Shown: positions 8,990-18,038 of the stretch, in pieces
Position numbering within the stretch: position 1 is the stretch's first letter
Layout: each line of letters starts with the position of its first letter
Source of the DNA: an uncultured Burkholderiales bacterium
Lineage (GTDB): Bacteria > Pseudomonadota > Gammaproteobacteria > Burkholderiales > Burkholderiaceae_C
Length of the DNA stretch: 64,000 bases
Reading direction: 5' to 3'
Assembly: GCA_903933115.1 (NCBI GenBank)
Contig: CAIZIT010000005.1
Location: 55,788 to 119,787, forward strand
The notes under the pieces: generated by a model
What the model was told of the DNA's origin: nothing
Seen by the model: only the letters and a program-made list of their open reading frames with translations
Databases searched by the model: none
Position numbers and translations under genes: made by a program

Positions 8990-9946
8990 ATGACGCTACA
9001 TCTCTCCAACCGAAGGCAGGCCATCTTAGAAGAAATGGGGATCTCCCTATTTCTAAAAAGGCCAACCCCCTCCACCACACTCCAACCTTCCCTGCGTACA
9101 CCCGCGCATGGGGAGGGTTCACGCGCGCGTCCCATCCCCCCTCAAGCGGCAAAGCCACTTGCCCATGCACCGAGCCCTAAGGCCGGTTCTATCTCTGGTT
9201 TGAGGCCCGTCCCCCTACCCTCTGACCCCATCCGAGTCGAGCCATCGCCCCTTGAGAACGTGTCCTTGACGCCTGCCAACCGCTCCGATGAGCTCGAACG
9301 CATGAGCACCTTGTCGCATGTGCCTCAAATGACATGGCCCATGCTCGAGCATCACTTGCAAAGCTGCCAAGCGTGTGAACTCGGTCTCAACACCCCTGAG
9401 CGTCGCCCCCCAACACCGATCCATCTGAACCCAGAAGAAGGCGAGAACACCCCCTCTAGGGTTGAATGGTTGATCGTCGCAGACAGCCCCAAGAGAGCAC
9501 TCGACGGATCCATCCTCTCCTTCACCGAGGAGGGGCACAGTTTGTTGAGTGGTATTTTGAAGCACTTGGGATTTTCCAGTGGACCCCATGATCCCCAAAG
9601 CAGCGCTCTGCTGAAGCACCACATCACCCACAGCCTCAAATGTTTGAGTTCAAGCTCTCAAGCGCCCAGCAAATTGTGCTCACAAACGTGTTTGGTCCAC
9701 TTGCGACAAGAAATCAAACTCCTACGCCCCAAACTCATTTTGGTCATGGGTCAAGCGGCTGCACAAGCTTTGTTGAGCGATACGCCTTTGATGAATCAAC
9801 CCTTGGGCAAACTTCGATCTCAAGTTCACACCTTTGAAAACACCCCAACGGTCATCACCTACACCCCTGAGCAAATGATGCGTTCTGGAGAGATCAAAGC
9901 CAACGCGTGGCGTGATCTTTGTTGGGCCCATTCGTTATGCAGCTAA
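8990..9946 (+). CDS. Degenerate family-4 uracil-DNA glycosylase homologue
   Basis: The protein (318 aa) has a low-complexity Pro/Ser-rich N-terminal extension (about 25-115), then a family-4 UDG-like domain. Four iron-sulfur cysteines can be placed: Cys126, Cys129, Cys218 and Cys234, with 15 residues between the last two, as in the family. LLRPKLILVMGQAAAQALL and PLGKLRSQVH also align. The active-site motifs have decayed. The usual GEAPG is ADSPK (164-168), and the HP of the HPxxxxR segment is TP (Thr292) within TYTPEQMMR. It probably binds a [4Fe-4S] cluster, but uracil excision is doubtful. It follows tsaB-rimI, where a normal UDG is often found. Confidence 0.75.
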   Translation: MTLHLSNRRQAILEEMGISLFLKRPTPSTTLQPSLRTPAHGEGSRARPIPPQAAKPLAHAPSPKAGSISGLRPVPLPSDPIRVEPSPLENVSLTPANRSDELERMSTLSHVPQMTWPMLEHHLQSCQACELGLNTPERRPPTPIHLNPEEGENTPSRVEWLIVADSPKRALDGSILSFTEEGHSLLSGILKHLGFSSGPHDPQSSALLKHHITHSLKCLSSSSQAPSKLCSQTCLVHLRQEIKLLRPKLILVMGQAAAQALLSDTPLMNQPLGKLRSQVHTFENTPTVITYTPEQMMRSGEIKANAWRDLCWAHSLCS

Positions 9947-10040
9947 ACCACTGCGCCCCATTGCAAGCTTTTCTTCCTTGCTTTGAATGCCCTCTTTTTG
10001 ACCTCCCTTTTTTGATCTCCCTTTTTGCACCTCTTTCATC

Positions 10041-10874
10041 ATGAAATTCCTTGACCAACTGCTAACAGCCCACCAAAACAATCACTCGATGCTTTGCGTT
10101 GGACTGGATCCTGAGCCCCGTCGCTTTCCCTTGAAGTGGAGAGGTGACAGCCACCGAATTTTTGAGTTTTGTGCAGAAATCGTCAATGCCACCTCCGATG
10201 TGGTCATGGCTTACAAACCCCAAATCGCCTATTTCTCCTCCCACAAAGCAGAGGCACAGTTGGAGCGACTCATCCAACACATTCGTGAAGTGGCGCCACA
10301 TGTGCCCATCATCTTGGATGCCAAAAGAGGCGACATTGGCTCCACAGCGGAGCAGTACGCCATAGAGGCCTTTGAGCGCTATGGGGCCGATGCACTGACC
10401 CTGTCACCCTTCATGGGTTTTGACTCGATTGCCCCGTATTTGAAATACCATGACAAGGGTGCATTTCTTTTGTGCCGCACCTCCAACCCTGGTGGGGACG
10501 ACCTCCAAAATCAACGCTTGGCCAATGTCAAGGGAGAGCCCCATTTGTACGAACACATTGCGAATTTGGCCCATGGACCTTGGAACACCAATGGACAACT
10601 GGGTTTGGTGGTGGGGGCTACCTACCCCAACGAAATTGAACGCGTTCGAGCCTTCGCACCACATTTGCCTCTTTTGATCCCAGGTATTGGCGCACAAGGA
10701 GGAGATGCGCAAGCCACGGTCAAGGCCGCCAAAAGCGATGCCAAGGCGCGTGTGATCGTGACCTCATCGCGCGCCATCATTTACGCCTCCGATGGAGAGG
10801 ACTTTGCCAAAGCTGCGCGAGCAGAGGCGCTTCAAACCCGTGCACTGCTGCAAAAGGCTCTTGAGGCGGCTTGA
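10041..10874 (+). CDS. pyrF: Orotidine-5'-phosphate decarboxylase, type 2
   Basis: The enzyme decarboxylates OMP to UMP, the last step of pyrimidine synthesis. The catalytic Lys-Asp cluster DAKRGDIGSTA and the phosphate-binding VPGIGAQGG-like LLIPGIGAQGGDAQ are intact. The 277-residue length and SMLCVGLDPEPRRFP start are those of the type 2 (PyrF-2) subfamily. The leader is an unusual pyrimidine-rich track with no Shine-Dalgarno. It converges on uvrA. Confidence 0.95.
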   Translation: MKFLDQLLTAHQNNHSMLCVGLDPEPRRFPLKWRGDSHRIFEFCAEIVNATSDVVMAYKPQIAYFSSHKAEAQLERLIQHIREVAPHVPIILDAKRGDIGSTAEQYAIEAFERYGADALTLSPFMGFDSIAPYLKYHDKGAFLLCRTSNPGGDDLQNQRLANVKGEPHLYEHIANLAHGPWNTNGQLGLVVGATYPNEIERVRAFAPHLPLLIPGIGAQGGDAQATVKAAKSDAKARVIVTSSRAIIYASDGEDFAKAARAEALQTRALLQKALEAA

Positions 10875-10909
10875 TTTCTTGGCCCTGCCAAGAGCGCCTG
10901 CGCAGAGCT

Positions 10910-13900
10910 TTACAAGAGTTTTTTCAAGTATCGCCCCGTATAACTTTTGGGGTTCTCTGCCAGTTGCTCAGGCGTTCCACATCCGAGCATTTGCCCACCT
11001 TGATCTCCGCCTTCGGGCCCCATATCAATCAACCAGTCGGCCGTTTTGATGACGTCCAAGTTGTGCTCAATGATCACAATCGTATTGCCTGCGTCCCTCA
11101 AGCGGTGCAGCACCTTCAGCAAGAGCTCAATGTCCGCAAAATGCAAGCCCGTGGTGGGCTCATCCAAAATGTAGAGCGTTCGCCCTGTGTCCCTTTTGGA
11201 CAACTCCAAAGCCAACTTGACCCTTTGTGCTTCGCCGCCAGAAAGGGTCGTTGCCGATTGGCCCAGCTTGATGTAACTCAAACCCACGTCCATCAAGGTT
11301 TGTAACTTTCTGGCAATGGTGGGCACCGTTTGTAAGCACTCCATGGCCGCCTCCACGGTGAGATCCAAAATTTGGGCAATGTTTTTGCCCTTGTAGGTGA
11401 TCTCTAAGGTCTCTCGGTTGTATCTCTTGCCTAGGCACACATCACAAGGCACGTAGATATCGGGGAGAAAATGCATCTCCACTTTGACCACCCCATCACC
11501 TTGGCAAGCCTCACATCTGCCGCCCTCCACGTTGAAGGAGAACCTTCCCGGTCCATAACCGCGCTCTTTGGCCATGGGCATTTCAGCCAACAACTCTCTG
11601 ATGGGGGTGAGCATGCCCGTATAGGTGGCTGGGTTGCTGCGAGGCGTTCTGCCAATGGGTGACTGGTCGACGTTGATGACTTTGTCAAAATGCTCGAGAC
11701 CCAAAATCTCCTCATGTTCAGCGGGCTCTTCGTGAGCACGGTACAAATGTTTGGCGGCCGCCAAGTACAAGGTGTCATTGACCAAAGTGGATTTTCCAGA
11801 TCCAGACACGCCCGTCACACAAGTCATCAACCCCACGGGGAAGTGAACGTCCACATGCTGTAAGTTGTGCCCTCGTGCACCTTTGATGCTCAATGACAGC
11901 CCCTGAGGTGACACCCCCCCCGAGCTCACCACCTGTGCAGCAGTTTCAACTTCTTGGCGCAAAGTGGGCTCTTGCTTTTGTTGCACGAGCTTTGCAAAAG
12001 GATGGGGCTGTGTGTCAAAGACCGAAGGGGCCACAACGCTTTTGTACCCCCTAGGGCTTGAATTTGCCGCTTTTGTTTTGACCTTCTTTTTAGACTCACT
12101 TTCAAGAGACTTGTTCTTCAAAGCCCCTTCATCCAGAGGGTGCTGGAGCCAAGGGCGGCGATGTGGCGGCACTTCAATCTTTAAAGCCCCGCTCAAATAA
12201 CGTCCCGTGAGAGAAGCGGGATTGCTTTGAACCTCTTCGGGTCGACCTTGGGCGGTGACATGACCTCCATGCACACCAGCCCCAGGACCCATGTCCACAC
12301 AATAGTCGGCTGCGCGAATCATGTCTTCATCGTGCTCGACCACGAGAACAGAGTTTCCAATGTCTCGCAAATGCTTCAAGGTGTCGATCAAACGGTCATT
12401 GTCCCTTTGATGTAGGCCAATGCTGGGCTCATCCAAGACGTACATGACGCCTGTTAAGCCCGAGCCGATTTGAGAGGCCAAGCGAATGCGTTGGGCCTCA
12501 CCCCCAGAGAGCGTTTCTGCGCTTCTGGCCAGACTCAAATAATTGAGGCCCACGTCGTTCAAAAATTTCAAACGCGATTCGATTTCTTTGACCACCTTCG
12601 AGGCGATATCTGCTTTGGCACCCTTCAAGCTCAAACGCTCAAAGTATTTCAAACACTCGCCAAGCGTGAGATGGCTCACCTCATGCAAACCCTTGGCACC
12701 CTCCCCCTCGCCCAAGCGCACATGCAACGCCTCGAGCTTGAGTCTTGCGCCACCACAAACCTCACATGAGCGAATGCTCTTGAATTTACCCAAATCCTCG
12801 CGCACCAAGGCCGACTCGGTTTCTTGGTAACGTCTTTTCATGTTGACCAAAATACCTTCGAAGGGATGCTTTTTGGATGTTTTTCGCGCGGCTTTACCTG
12901 CCGCATCTATCACATAGTTGAACTTGATCTCCTCGGAGCCCGATCCGTGCAAAATGATGTGCTGCGTGCTCTTGGGGAGGTCTTCAAAGGGGGTATCAAT
13001 GTTGAATTGATAGTGCTTGGCCAAACTCTCCAAGAGGGAAAAGAAGTACGCGTTCCTTCGGTCCCAGCCCTTGATCGCACCACTGGCCAAGCTGAGACTC
13101 GGGAAAGCAACCACCCGGTTGGGATCAAAAAACTCCTCGTGTCCTAGGCCTTCGCAAGCCCCACAGGCCCCAGCGGGGGAGTTGAATGAAAACAACTTGG
13201 GCTCCAACTCACCCATGGAGAAGTGACAAATGGGGCATGCAAATTTGGCATTGAAACTCCTCTCCTCTAAAGTGTCCATGTCCAAAACAATGGCTTTGCC
13301 TCCTGCCACACTCAACGCGGTCTCAAAACTTTCTGCCAAACGCTGGGCGGCATCTGGGCGAACTTTTAGACGATCGATCACCACATCAATGTCGTGCTTT
13401 TCTGTTTTTTTAAAGCTCGGCAACTCCGTGGCCTCGATGACCTCTTTGCCCACACGAAAACGCACAAAGCCCTTTTGCTGTAGAGACACCATTTGGTCGG
13501 TGAACTCGCCCTTTTTCTCCCGTGCAATGGGCGCTAAAACCATGATGCGTGTCTCCGGCGCAAAGGCCATCACCGTGTCGACCATCTGTGAGACCGTTTG
13601 AGCTTGGAGTGGCAAGACATGCTCAGGACAATGGGGCGTGCCCGCTCTGGCAAAAAGCAGCCGCAGATAATCATGGATCTCCGTGACCGTTCCCACTGTC
13701 GAGCGGGGGTTGTGGCTAGTTGCTTTTTGTTCAATCGAGATCGCTGGTGACAAACCTTCGATCAAGTCCACATCGGGTTTGTCCATGCGCTGCAAGAATT
13801 GTCTTGCGTAAGCGGACAAACTCTCCACATACCTTCTCTGACCCTCGGCATAAAGTGTGTCAAAGGCCAAACTGGATTTTCCAGAGCCGGACAAGCCCGT

Positions 13901-14047
13901 GATCACCACCAATTGGTTGCGTGGCAAATCAAGATCAATGTTCTTTAAGTTATGTGTCCTCGCCCCTCGGATGCTGATCAGTCCATGGGGTGAGCTCTTT
14001 GGATCAATTACATGGCCTAAATAAGGCCCTTCAGTGGATGCGTTCAC
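10910..14047 (-). CDS. uvrA: Excinuclease ABC subunit A
   Basis: The DNA-damage sensor of nucleotide excision repair, a dimeric ABC ATPase that loads UvrB. Two ABC modules are visible: Walker [17 protein letters not shown] near residue 50 and [16 protein letters not shown] near 745, each with LSGGEAQR signatures. The zinc-finger cysteines ([31 protein letters not shown]) are present. At 1045 aa it is longer than the roughly 940 of E. coli. The excess is a Lys/Ser/Pro-rich, probably disordered insert at about 625-712 between the modules. No LexA-type CTGT-N8-ACAG box was seen upstream. Confidence 0.96.
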   Translation of the reverse strand: MNASTEGPYLGHVIDPKSSPHGLISIRGARTHNLKNIDLDLPRNQLVVITGLSGSGKSSLAFDTLYAEGQRRYVESLSAYARQFLQRMDKPDVDLIEGLSPAISIEQKATSHNPRSTVGTVTEIHDYLRLLFARAGTPHCPEHVLPLQAQTVSQMVDTVMAFAPETRIMVLAPIAREKKGEFTDQMVSLQQKGFVRFRVGKEVIEATELPSFKKTEKHDIDVVIDRLKVRPDAAQRLAESFETALSVAGGKAIVLDMDTLEERSFNAKFACPICHFSMGELEPKLFSFNSPAGACGACEGLGHEEFFDPNRVVAFPSLSLASGAIKGWDRRNAYFFSLLESLAKHYQFNIDTPFEDLPKSTQHIILHGSGSEEIKFNYVIDAAGKAARKTSKKHPFEGILVNMKRRYQETESALVREDLGKFKSIRSCEVCGGARLKLEALHVRLGEGEGAKGLHEVSHLTLGECLKYFERLSLKGAKADIASKVVKEIESRLKFLNDVGLNYLSLARSAETLSGGEAQRIRLASQIGSGLTGVMYVLDEPSIGLHQRDNDRLIDTLKHLRDIGNSVLVVEHDEDMIRAADYCVDMGPGAGVHGGHVTAQGRPEEVQSNPASLTGRYLSGALKIEVPPHRRPWLQHPLDEGALKNKSLESESKKKVKTKAANSSPRGYKSVVAPSVFDTQPHPFAKLVQQKQEPTLRQEVETAAQVVSSGGVSPQGLSLSIKGARGHNLQHVDVHFPVGLMTCVTGVSGSGKSTLVNDTLYLAAAKHLYRAHEEPAEHEEILGLEHFDKVINVDQSPIGRTPRSNPATYTGMLTPIRELLAEMPMAKERGYGPGRFSFNVEGGRCEACQGDGVVKVEMHFLPDIYVPCDVCLGKRYNRETLEITYKGKNIAQILDLTVEAAMECLQTVPTIARKLQTLMDVGLSYIKLGQSATTLSGGEAQRVKLALELSKRDTGRTLYILDEPTTGLHFADIELLLKVLHRLRDAGNTIVIIEHNLDVIKTADWLIDMGPEGGDQGGQMLGCGTPEQLAENPKSYTGRYLKKLL

Positions 14048-14352
14048 GATAACTGGTGTCCATTCAATTCAACCGTACATGATAACTTTTTTACCCCTTT
14101 GAATCCATTGGCAGAGCACTTATCTCTCGACTTTTTACTGTTTTCATGGCCCGTCTCACTCATGCATTGGAGCCCATGCCGCTTGTCCTTTGTCCCTTCT
14201 TGCGGCCCACGTCCATCTTGAGCCAAATTTACGCCCACATTCGCCTCAATTGAGCCTTGTTTCGTGGACAATCAGGTTTTCGATTAAACATTCTTTTTTT
14301 GAGTCTTCCCGTGCAAGAACATTCCACCCCGCAGCCCTTGAACCCAGACCTG
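14048..14352. other. Intergenic region between uvrA and the MFS gene
   Basis: This 305-bp gap separates two divergent genes and must hold both promoters. No convincing gene is present: a 75-codon minus-strand frame has no recognisable content. In-frame TTG (14257) and GTG (14311) codons precede the MFS start chosen here. No strong sigma-70 promoter or LexA box could be picked out. Confidence 0.4.
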
Positions 14353-15546
14353 ATGACGCGTGATGAAAAACGTGCAAGTTTTTCACTGGCTTGCATTTAT
14401 GGACTCAGAATGCTTGGCCTTTTCATGGTTTTGCCAGTGTTTGCCCTCGAAGCCAAAAATTATGTCGGCGGAGACGATGCCGTTGCGATTGGTTTTGCCG
14501 TGGGTCTTTATGGATTGGTTCAAGCCGCTCTCCAAATCCCTTTTGGCCTTGCAGCCGATCGACTGGGACGCAAAAGAGTCATCATTTTTGGACTTCTTTT
14601 ATTGGCCCTTGGGAGTGGGATTGCTGCGATGGCCCAATCTGTTCATGGTTTAGCCATTGGGCGTGCCATTCAAGGGGGAGGCGCCATTTCTGCGGCCGTC
14701 AGCGCCTTGTTGGCCGACCAAACCCGTACCGAAGTGCGCACCAAAGGCATGGCTTTGATCGGTGCGAGCATTGGGCTCATGTTTGCCATGTCACTGGTAA
14801 TTGGACCCTTTTTGTCTCACTGGGGAGGATTGCCGCTCATTTTTGAGGTCACCCTCGCTTTGGCCATTCTTGGCGTTGCGGTGGTGGTCTTTTGGACCCC
14901 TCCCGAGCAACCCCATTTGACGCAAAGCACTCCTCTTGCCTTTGCTCAGCTCAAACACTTGGTGTTTACCGCCGACTTGCTGAAACTGTATTTCGGTGTC
15001 TTTGTTTTGTACGCCGTTCAATTGGCCACATGGATGAGTGTGCCGGGCTTGTTGCTGAGCGCTGGAATCGACAAGGCCGACCATGGTTGGGTTTATTTAC
15101 CAGCCGTGTTGTTGTCTTTTGTGGTGATGGGCATGAGCTTGTTTCGTCTAGAAAAGAAGGGGTTGCTTCGACCTTTGTTTTTGGGTGCCATCTTTTTGGT
15201 CTTCTTGGTTCAAATGGGCTTTGTATTTGAGAGCCAGAACACACCCAGTTTTTGGGCCCTCGAGATACTCCTCTTTGCTTTTTTCAGTGGTTTCAATGTG
15301 CTTGAGGCCAGCCAGCCGAGCTTGGCCTCCAAAATCGCGCCCCCGCAAGCGCGAGGCTCCACACTGGGCATTTACAACACCCTCCAGTCATTGGGCATCT
15401 TTACCGGTGCGGCGCTCGGGGGGTGGCTGGCCAAGAACATTGGCAATTCGGGGCTCTTTGCTGGAGCCGGTTTGCTGCTGTTGGTTTGGGCGGGCGTTTC
15501 TTGGAAGATGAATTACTATCCCGCTCATTCAGCCCACAAGGGCTGA
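14353..15546 (+). CDS. Major facilitator superfamily transporter, YajR-like
   Basis: A 12-helix inner-membrane transporter of about 397 aa. The N-terminal LRMLGLFMVLPVFALEA helix, motif A after helix 2 (GLAADRLGRKRVI) and GRAIQGGGAISAAVSALLAD on helix 4 resemble the YajR/drug-efflux branch of the MFS. The substrate cannot be told from sequence. The ATG at 14353 puts the first helix a normal distance from the N-terminus. GTG at 14311 or TTG at 14257 would lengthen it. Three imperfect 9-bp repeats directly follow the stop. Confidence 0.85.
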   Translation: MTRDEKRASFSLACIYGLRMLGLFMVLPVFALEAKNYVGGDDAVAIGFAVGLYGLVQAALQIPFGLAADRLGRKRVIIFGLLLLALGSGIAAMAQSVHGLAIGRAIQGGGAISAAVSALLADQTRTEVRTKGMALIGASIGLMFAMSLVIGPFLSHWGGLPLIFEVTLALAILGVAVVVFWTPPEQPHLTQSTPLAFAQLKHLVFTADLLKLYFGVFVLYAVQLATWMSVPGLLLSAGIDKADHGWVYLPAVLLSFVVMGMSLFRLEKKGLLRPLFLGAIFLVFLVQMGFVFESQNTPSFWALEILLFAFFSGFNVLEASQPSLASKIAPPQARGSTLGIYNTLQSLGIFTGAALGGWLAKNIGNSGLFAGAGLLLLVWAGVSWKMNYYPAHSAHKG

Positions 15547-15916
15547 AGGGGCTGAAAGGGCTCAAGGCAAGCAGGCTCATGGCATGCAAACCCAACCCAT
15601 GAGGCCCAAAGAAGTGGTATAAAAAATCCAGCTGAATTGCCTTTGGCTCAAGAGGTAAGGGCTCATCAATGCTTGTTTTTTTATCCGAAATCTTATGATT
15701 TATCCAGTAAGATCATTCTGAAGCTCGACGGAGTGAGCCCATCTTGAGGGTCCTTCCTTGAATAGAGAAAGGACTTTAGGTGTTGATTCAACAGGGTACT
15801 TTGCCGTGCTTTGAGATGTTTGCGGGGTGATACAGTGGTGATATCATCAATATCTTGCTCTCGGGCGGTGGGGCTCACCTCACAATGGCAACGTTACATT
15901 TTTTTGAAAGTTTTTT
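15547..15916. other. Intergenic region upstream of ssb
   Basis: A 370-bp stretch without a supportable gene. A 61-codon minus-strand frame (15693-15878) has no recognisable content. The region starts with three imperfect AGGGCTGAA-like repeats. It includes a short inverted repeat GTCCTT/AAGGAC around 15751-15776 and a near-palindrome around the GATATC at 15840. It must carry the ssb promoter, but no clear -35/-10 pair or LexA box was identified. Confidence 0.4.
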
Positions 15917-16393
15917 ATGGCATCAGTAAATAAAGTCATCCTCATGGGAAACTGTGGACGCGATCCTGAAGTGCGATACCTTCCCTCAGGTCAGGCCGTT
16001 GCCAATGTCAGCATCGCAACATCCACTCGCCGCAAGAACCGTGAAACAGGTGACATGGTCGAAGATACCCAATGGCATCGAATTACTTTTTATGACCGTT
16101 TGGCTGAAATCGCCGGTGAATATGTCAAAAAGGGCCGCCCCATTTACGTCGAAGGACGCTTGAAATACGGCAAATACACGGACCAATCGGGTGTAGAGAA
16201 AAACACCGTCGATATCATTGCCACCGAGTTGCAACTTTTAGGCGGACGTGAGAGCTCGGGCTCTTCTGAGGACCAAGGCTCTGGCTACGCCTCAGCGCCA
16301 ACGCCAAGGCCAACCCCAAGAGCGCCAGCTCAAAATTCTTCACCTGCCGTCAAAACGAACTTTGACGACATGGACGATGACATCCCTTTTTGA
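15917..16393 (+). CDS. ssb: Single-stranded DNA-binding protein
   Basis: SSB coats ssDNA in replication, repair and recombination. The protein (158 aa) has an N-terminal OB fold (about 1-110) starting MASVNKVILMGNCGRDPEVRY, with ANVSIATS and WHRITFYDRLAEIAGEYVKK. A Ser/Pro-rich linker leads to the acidic tip DDMDDDIPF that docks partner proteins. The uvrA-MFS-ssb order, with ssb read away from uvrA, is a common betaproteobacterial layout. Confidence 0.97.
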   Translation: MASVNKVILMGNCGRDPEVRYLPSGQAVANVSIATSTRRKNRETGDMVEDTQWHRITFYDRLAEIAGEYVKKGRPIYVEGRLKYGKYTDQSGVEKNTVDIIATELQLLGGRESSGSSEDQGSGYASAPTPRPTPRAPAQNSSPAVKTNFDDMDDDIPF

Positions 16394-16462
16394 GTCAACA
16401 AGTACATCCTCGCCATCGCCCTTGCGCATTCGGCCCCATTTCTTTTTATCCATTCCACCCTT

Positions 16463-16936
16463 ATGAGTTCCATCAAAGAGGCGATGAGTTGCTTCACAAC
16501 GGGCGTCACCGTGGTCACCACGCATTTTGAGGCTCAAGACTGGGCCATGACTTGCAACTCCTTCAACACGGTCTCCATGGACCCCGCCATGGTGCTGTGG
16601 AGTGTCTCCAAGAGCGCTTTGTCCAACAGAGCATTTACTCAATCCGGCGGATTTTTGGTCAACATCTTGAGCTTGGAACAAAAAAATTTGGCCTTCAAAT
16701 TTTCATCTGGGACCCAAGCTGAGCGCTTCAAGGATGAACCGATTGAGCGCTTGAAGAGTCACCGCGCCAAGTTGCCCATGTCATTGGCTTGGTTTGATTG
16801 TGAGATCGATCAAGTGGTGAGTGCAGGGGACCACGATGTCTTGATTGGACGGGTCTTGGATTTTGGAACCCGTGAGGGCCGAGCGTTGGCTTATTCCAAG
16901 AGGCAGTTTGGACATGTGGAAATGGCGAATGCCTAG
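16463..16936 (+). CDS. Flavin reductase family protein
   Basis: The protein (157 aa) belongs to the flavin reductase-like FMN-binding family. It starts with the family MxxFxTGVTVVTT segment (AMSCFTTGVTVVTTHF), then MTCNSFNTVSMDPAMVLWSVSKSALSN and GGFLVNILSLEQKNLAFKF. The end ..DHDVLIGRVLDFGT...ALAYSKRQFG is typical. Such proteins supply reduced FMN/FAD to a monooxygenase or act as small flavoproteins. No monooxygenase gene is adjacent, so the partner is unknown. Confidence 0.86.
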   Translation: MSSIKEAMSCFTTGVTVVTTHFEAQDWAMTCNSFNTVSMDPAMVLWSVSKSALSNRAFTQSGGFLVNILSLEQKNLAFKFSSGTQAERFKDEPIERLKSHRAKLPMSLAWFDCEIDQVVSAGDHDVLIGRVLDFGTREGRALAYSKRQFGHVEMANA

Positions 16937-16964
16937 CATTCACCCGAGTCCAACACACCACTCT

Positions 16965-17828
16965 TTACGCTGAAGCACCCAGCTTCAGCCTCATCTCCAC
17001 GCTGATGGACTCACCAGGCGCGAGCATCTTGGGCGCGCTCATGTGGTTGACGACATCCAAAGGCTGGTCCAAAGCCTTGAACACCACACCCCTCCCACTC
17101 TTGGTGAGCTTGGCGTGAAGGGTTTTCAAGTTGGAGTGCACATCCACCTGGTGGTCCCGTCCTTGGAGACTGAAATGGCCATTCCACGCTCCCATGCTCA
17201 AGCCCGGTTGGAGTGCGCTGTAAGCGTATGCGGTGCGTTTGCTGCCCGTTTGCGACATCCCCTCAGCCCCCTCCATCGCTTCGGTATTGTCTTGACTCTC
17301 TTTGGAAGACGTCGGCTTTGCAGGATCGATTTGAAGTTGCTCATCCAATTTGATGGGCAGGGTGAACGCCCAACCCAAACCTGCTGGGGCTTGGACACTG
17401 GATTGATTGGTCAAGGAAAGCGTTAAAAAAAGCTCCCCCGATTTCAATCGTATCGCCTGGGACGCGTCAAACAACCAGGGCCAATGTTTCTCCGCCCGAT
17501 GCTCCAAGCTCAACAGCGTGAAATCGTCTTCTTGCTCCAACACCTGCCAAGAACTTTGCCAACCCACACCCCAATCGAGTGAACCCCCTTGCTGAGGGGT
17601 GTTGAGAACGGGGTGGCCTGTGCCTGTCCATTTCAACTCACTCAAGCTCGCATGATGAACACACGGAATCAAGGCCAACAAACCCAAGCACGCCTCGGGC
17701 TCGGACTCATTCCAAGCGGAGGGTTCAATCACATCTTTGCCCAAATGGGTCAAACGACTCAGTGCACCCCCCCTTTGGAGATCAATTTCACAAGCCCAAT
17801 CACCGCTTTTGAGATGGATCGATTGCAT
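16965..17828 (-). CDS. Aldose 1-epimerase-like protein, catalytic His apparently replaced
   Basis: The protein (287 aa) is related to galactose mutarotase: IDLQRGGALSRLTHLGKDVI at the start, MLAPGESISVEMRL near the end. Family members interconvert sugar anomers using a His in a GxGxHPYF-type segment and a C-terminal Glu. The equivalent segment here reads GLGWAFTLP, so the HPYF is AFTL, and the C-terminal acidic position appears as PLD rather than CVE. It may bind a sugar without catalysis, or the alignment is shifted. It is downstream of the amtB terminator and probably has its own transcript. Confidence 0.7.
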   Translation of the reverse strand: MQSIHLKSGDWACEIDLQRGGALSRLTHLGKDVIEPSAWNESEPEACLGLLALIPCVHHASLSELKWTGTGHPVLNTPQQGGSLDWGVGWQSSWQVLEQEDDFTLLSLEHRAEKHWPWLFDASQAIRLKSGELFLTLSLTNQSSVQAPAGLGWAFTLPIKLDEQLQIDPAKPTSSKESQDNTEAMEGAEGMSQTGSKRTAYAYSALQPGLSMGAWNGHFSLQGRDHQVDVHSNLKTLHAKLTKSGRGVVFKALDQPLDVVNHMSAPKMLAPGESISVEMRLKLGASA

Positions 17829-17908
17829 CGTGCCTCTTTCTTTTATCTTTTTACGCCAATGATGGCGATCTACGTTCTTTGTTCGCCTTTCATTATGGCG
17901 CAGATCAT

Positions 17909-17939
17909 AAAAAAACCCACCTGGTTGTTACCAGGTGGG
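17909..17939 (-). terminator. Intrinsic terminator of the amtB operon
   Basis: On the minus strand the 9-bp perfect stem CCCACCTGG / CCAGGTGGG with a 6-nt loop is followed by seven Ts. It lies about 100 bp past the amtB stop. Confidence 0.88.
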
Positions 17940-18038
17940 CTGAAAGTTCTTTGAAGAACTAGACATGAAAACAGTGATCTAGAATGCTTTTTAAAATATT
18001 CCTTTTGCTTCTAGACGTCAATCGAAACTGTTCAAGAA

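Noticed and set aside
14044..14271. A 75-codon minus-strand open frame upstream of uvrA
   Set aside because: It overlaps the uvrA start and the MFS upstream region, and has no ribosome site or recognisable composition.
13900..14350. A possible LexA box for uvrA
   Set aside because: No CTGT-N8-ACAG sequence was found in the gap.
15693..15878. A 61-codon minus-strand open frame upstream of ssb
   Set aside because: No ribosome site, no motif, and it lies in what is most likely the ssb promoter region.
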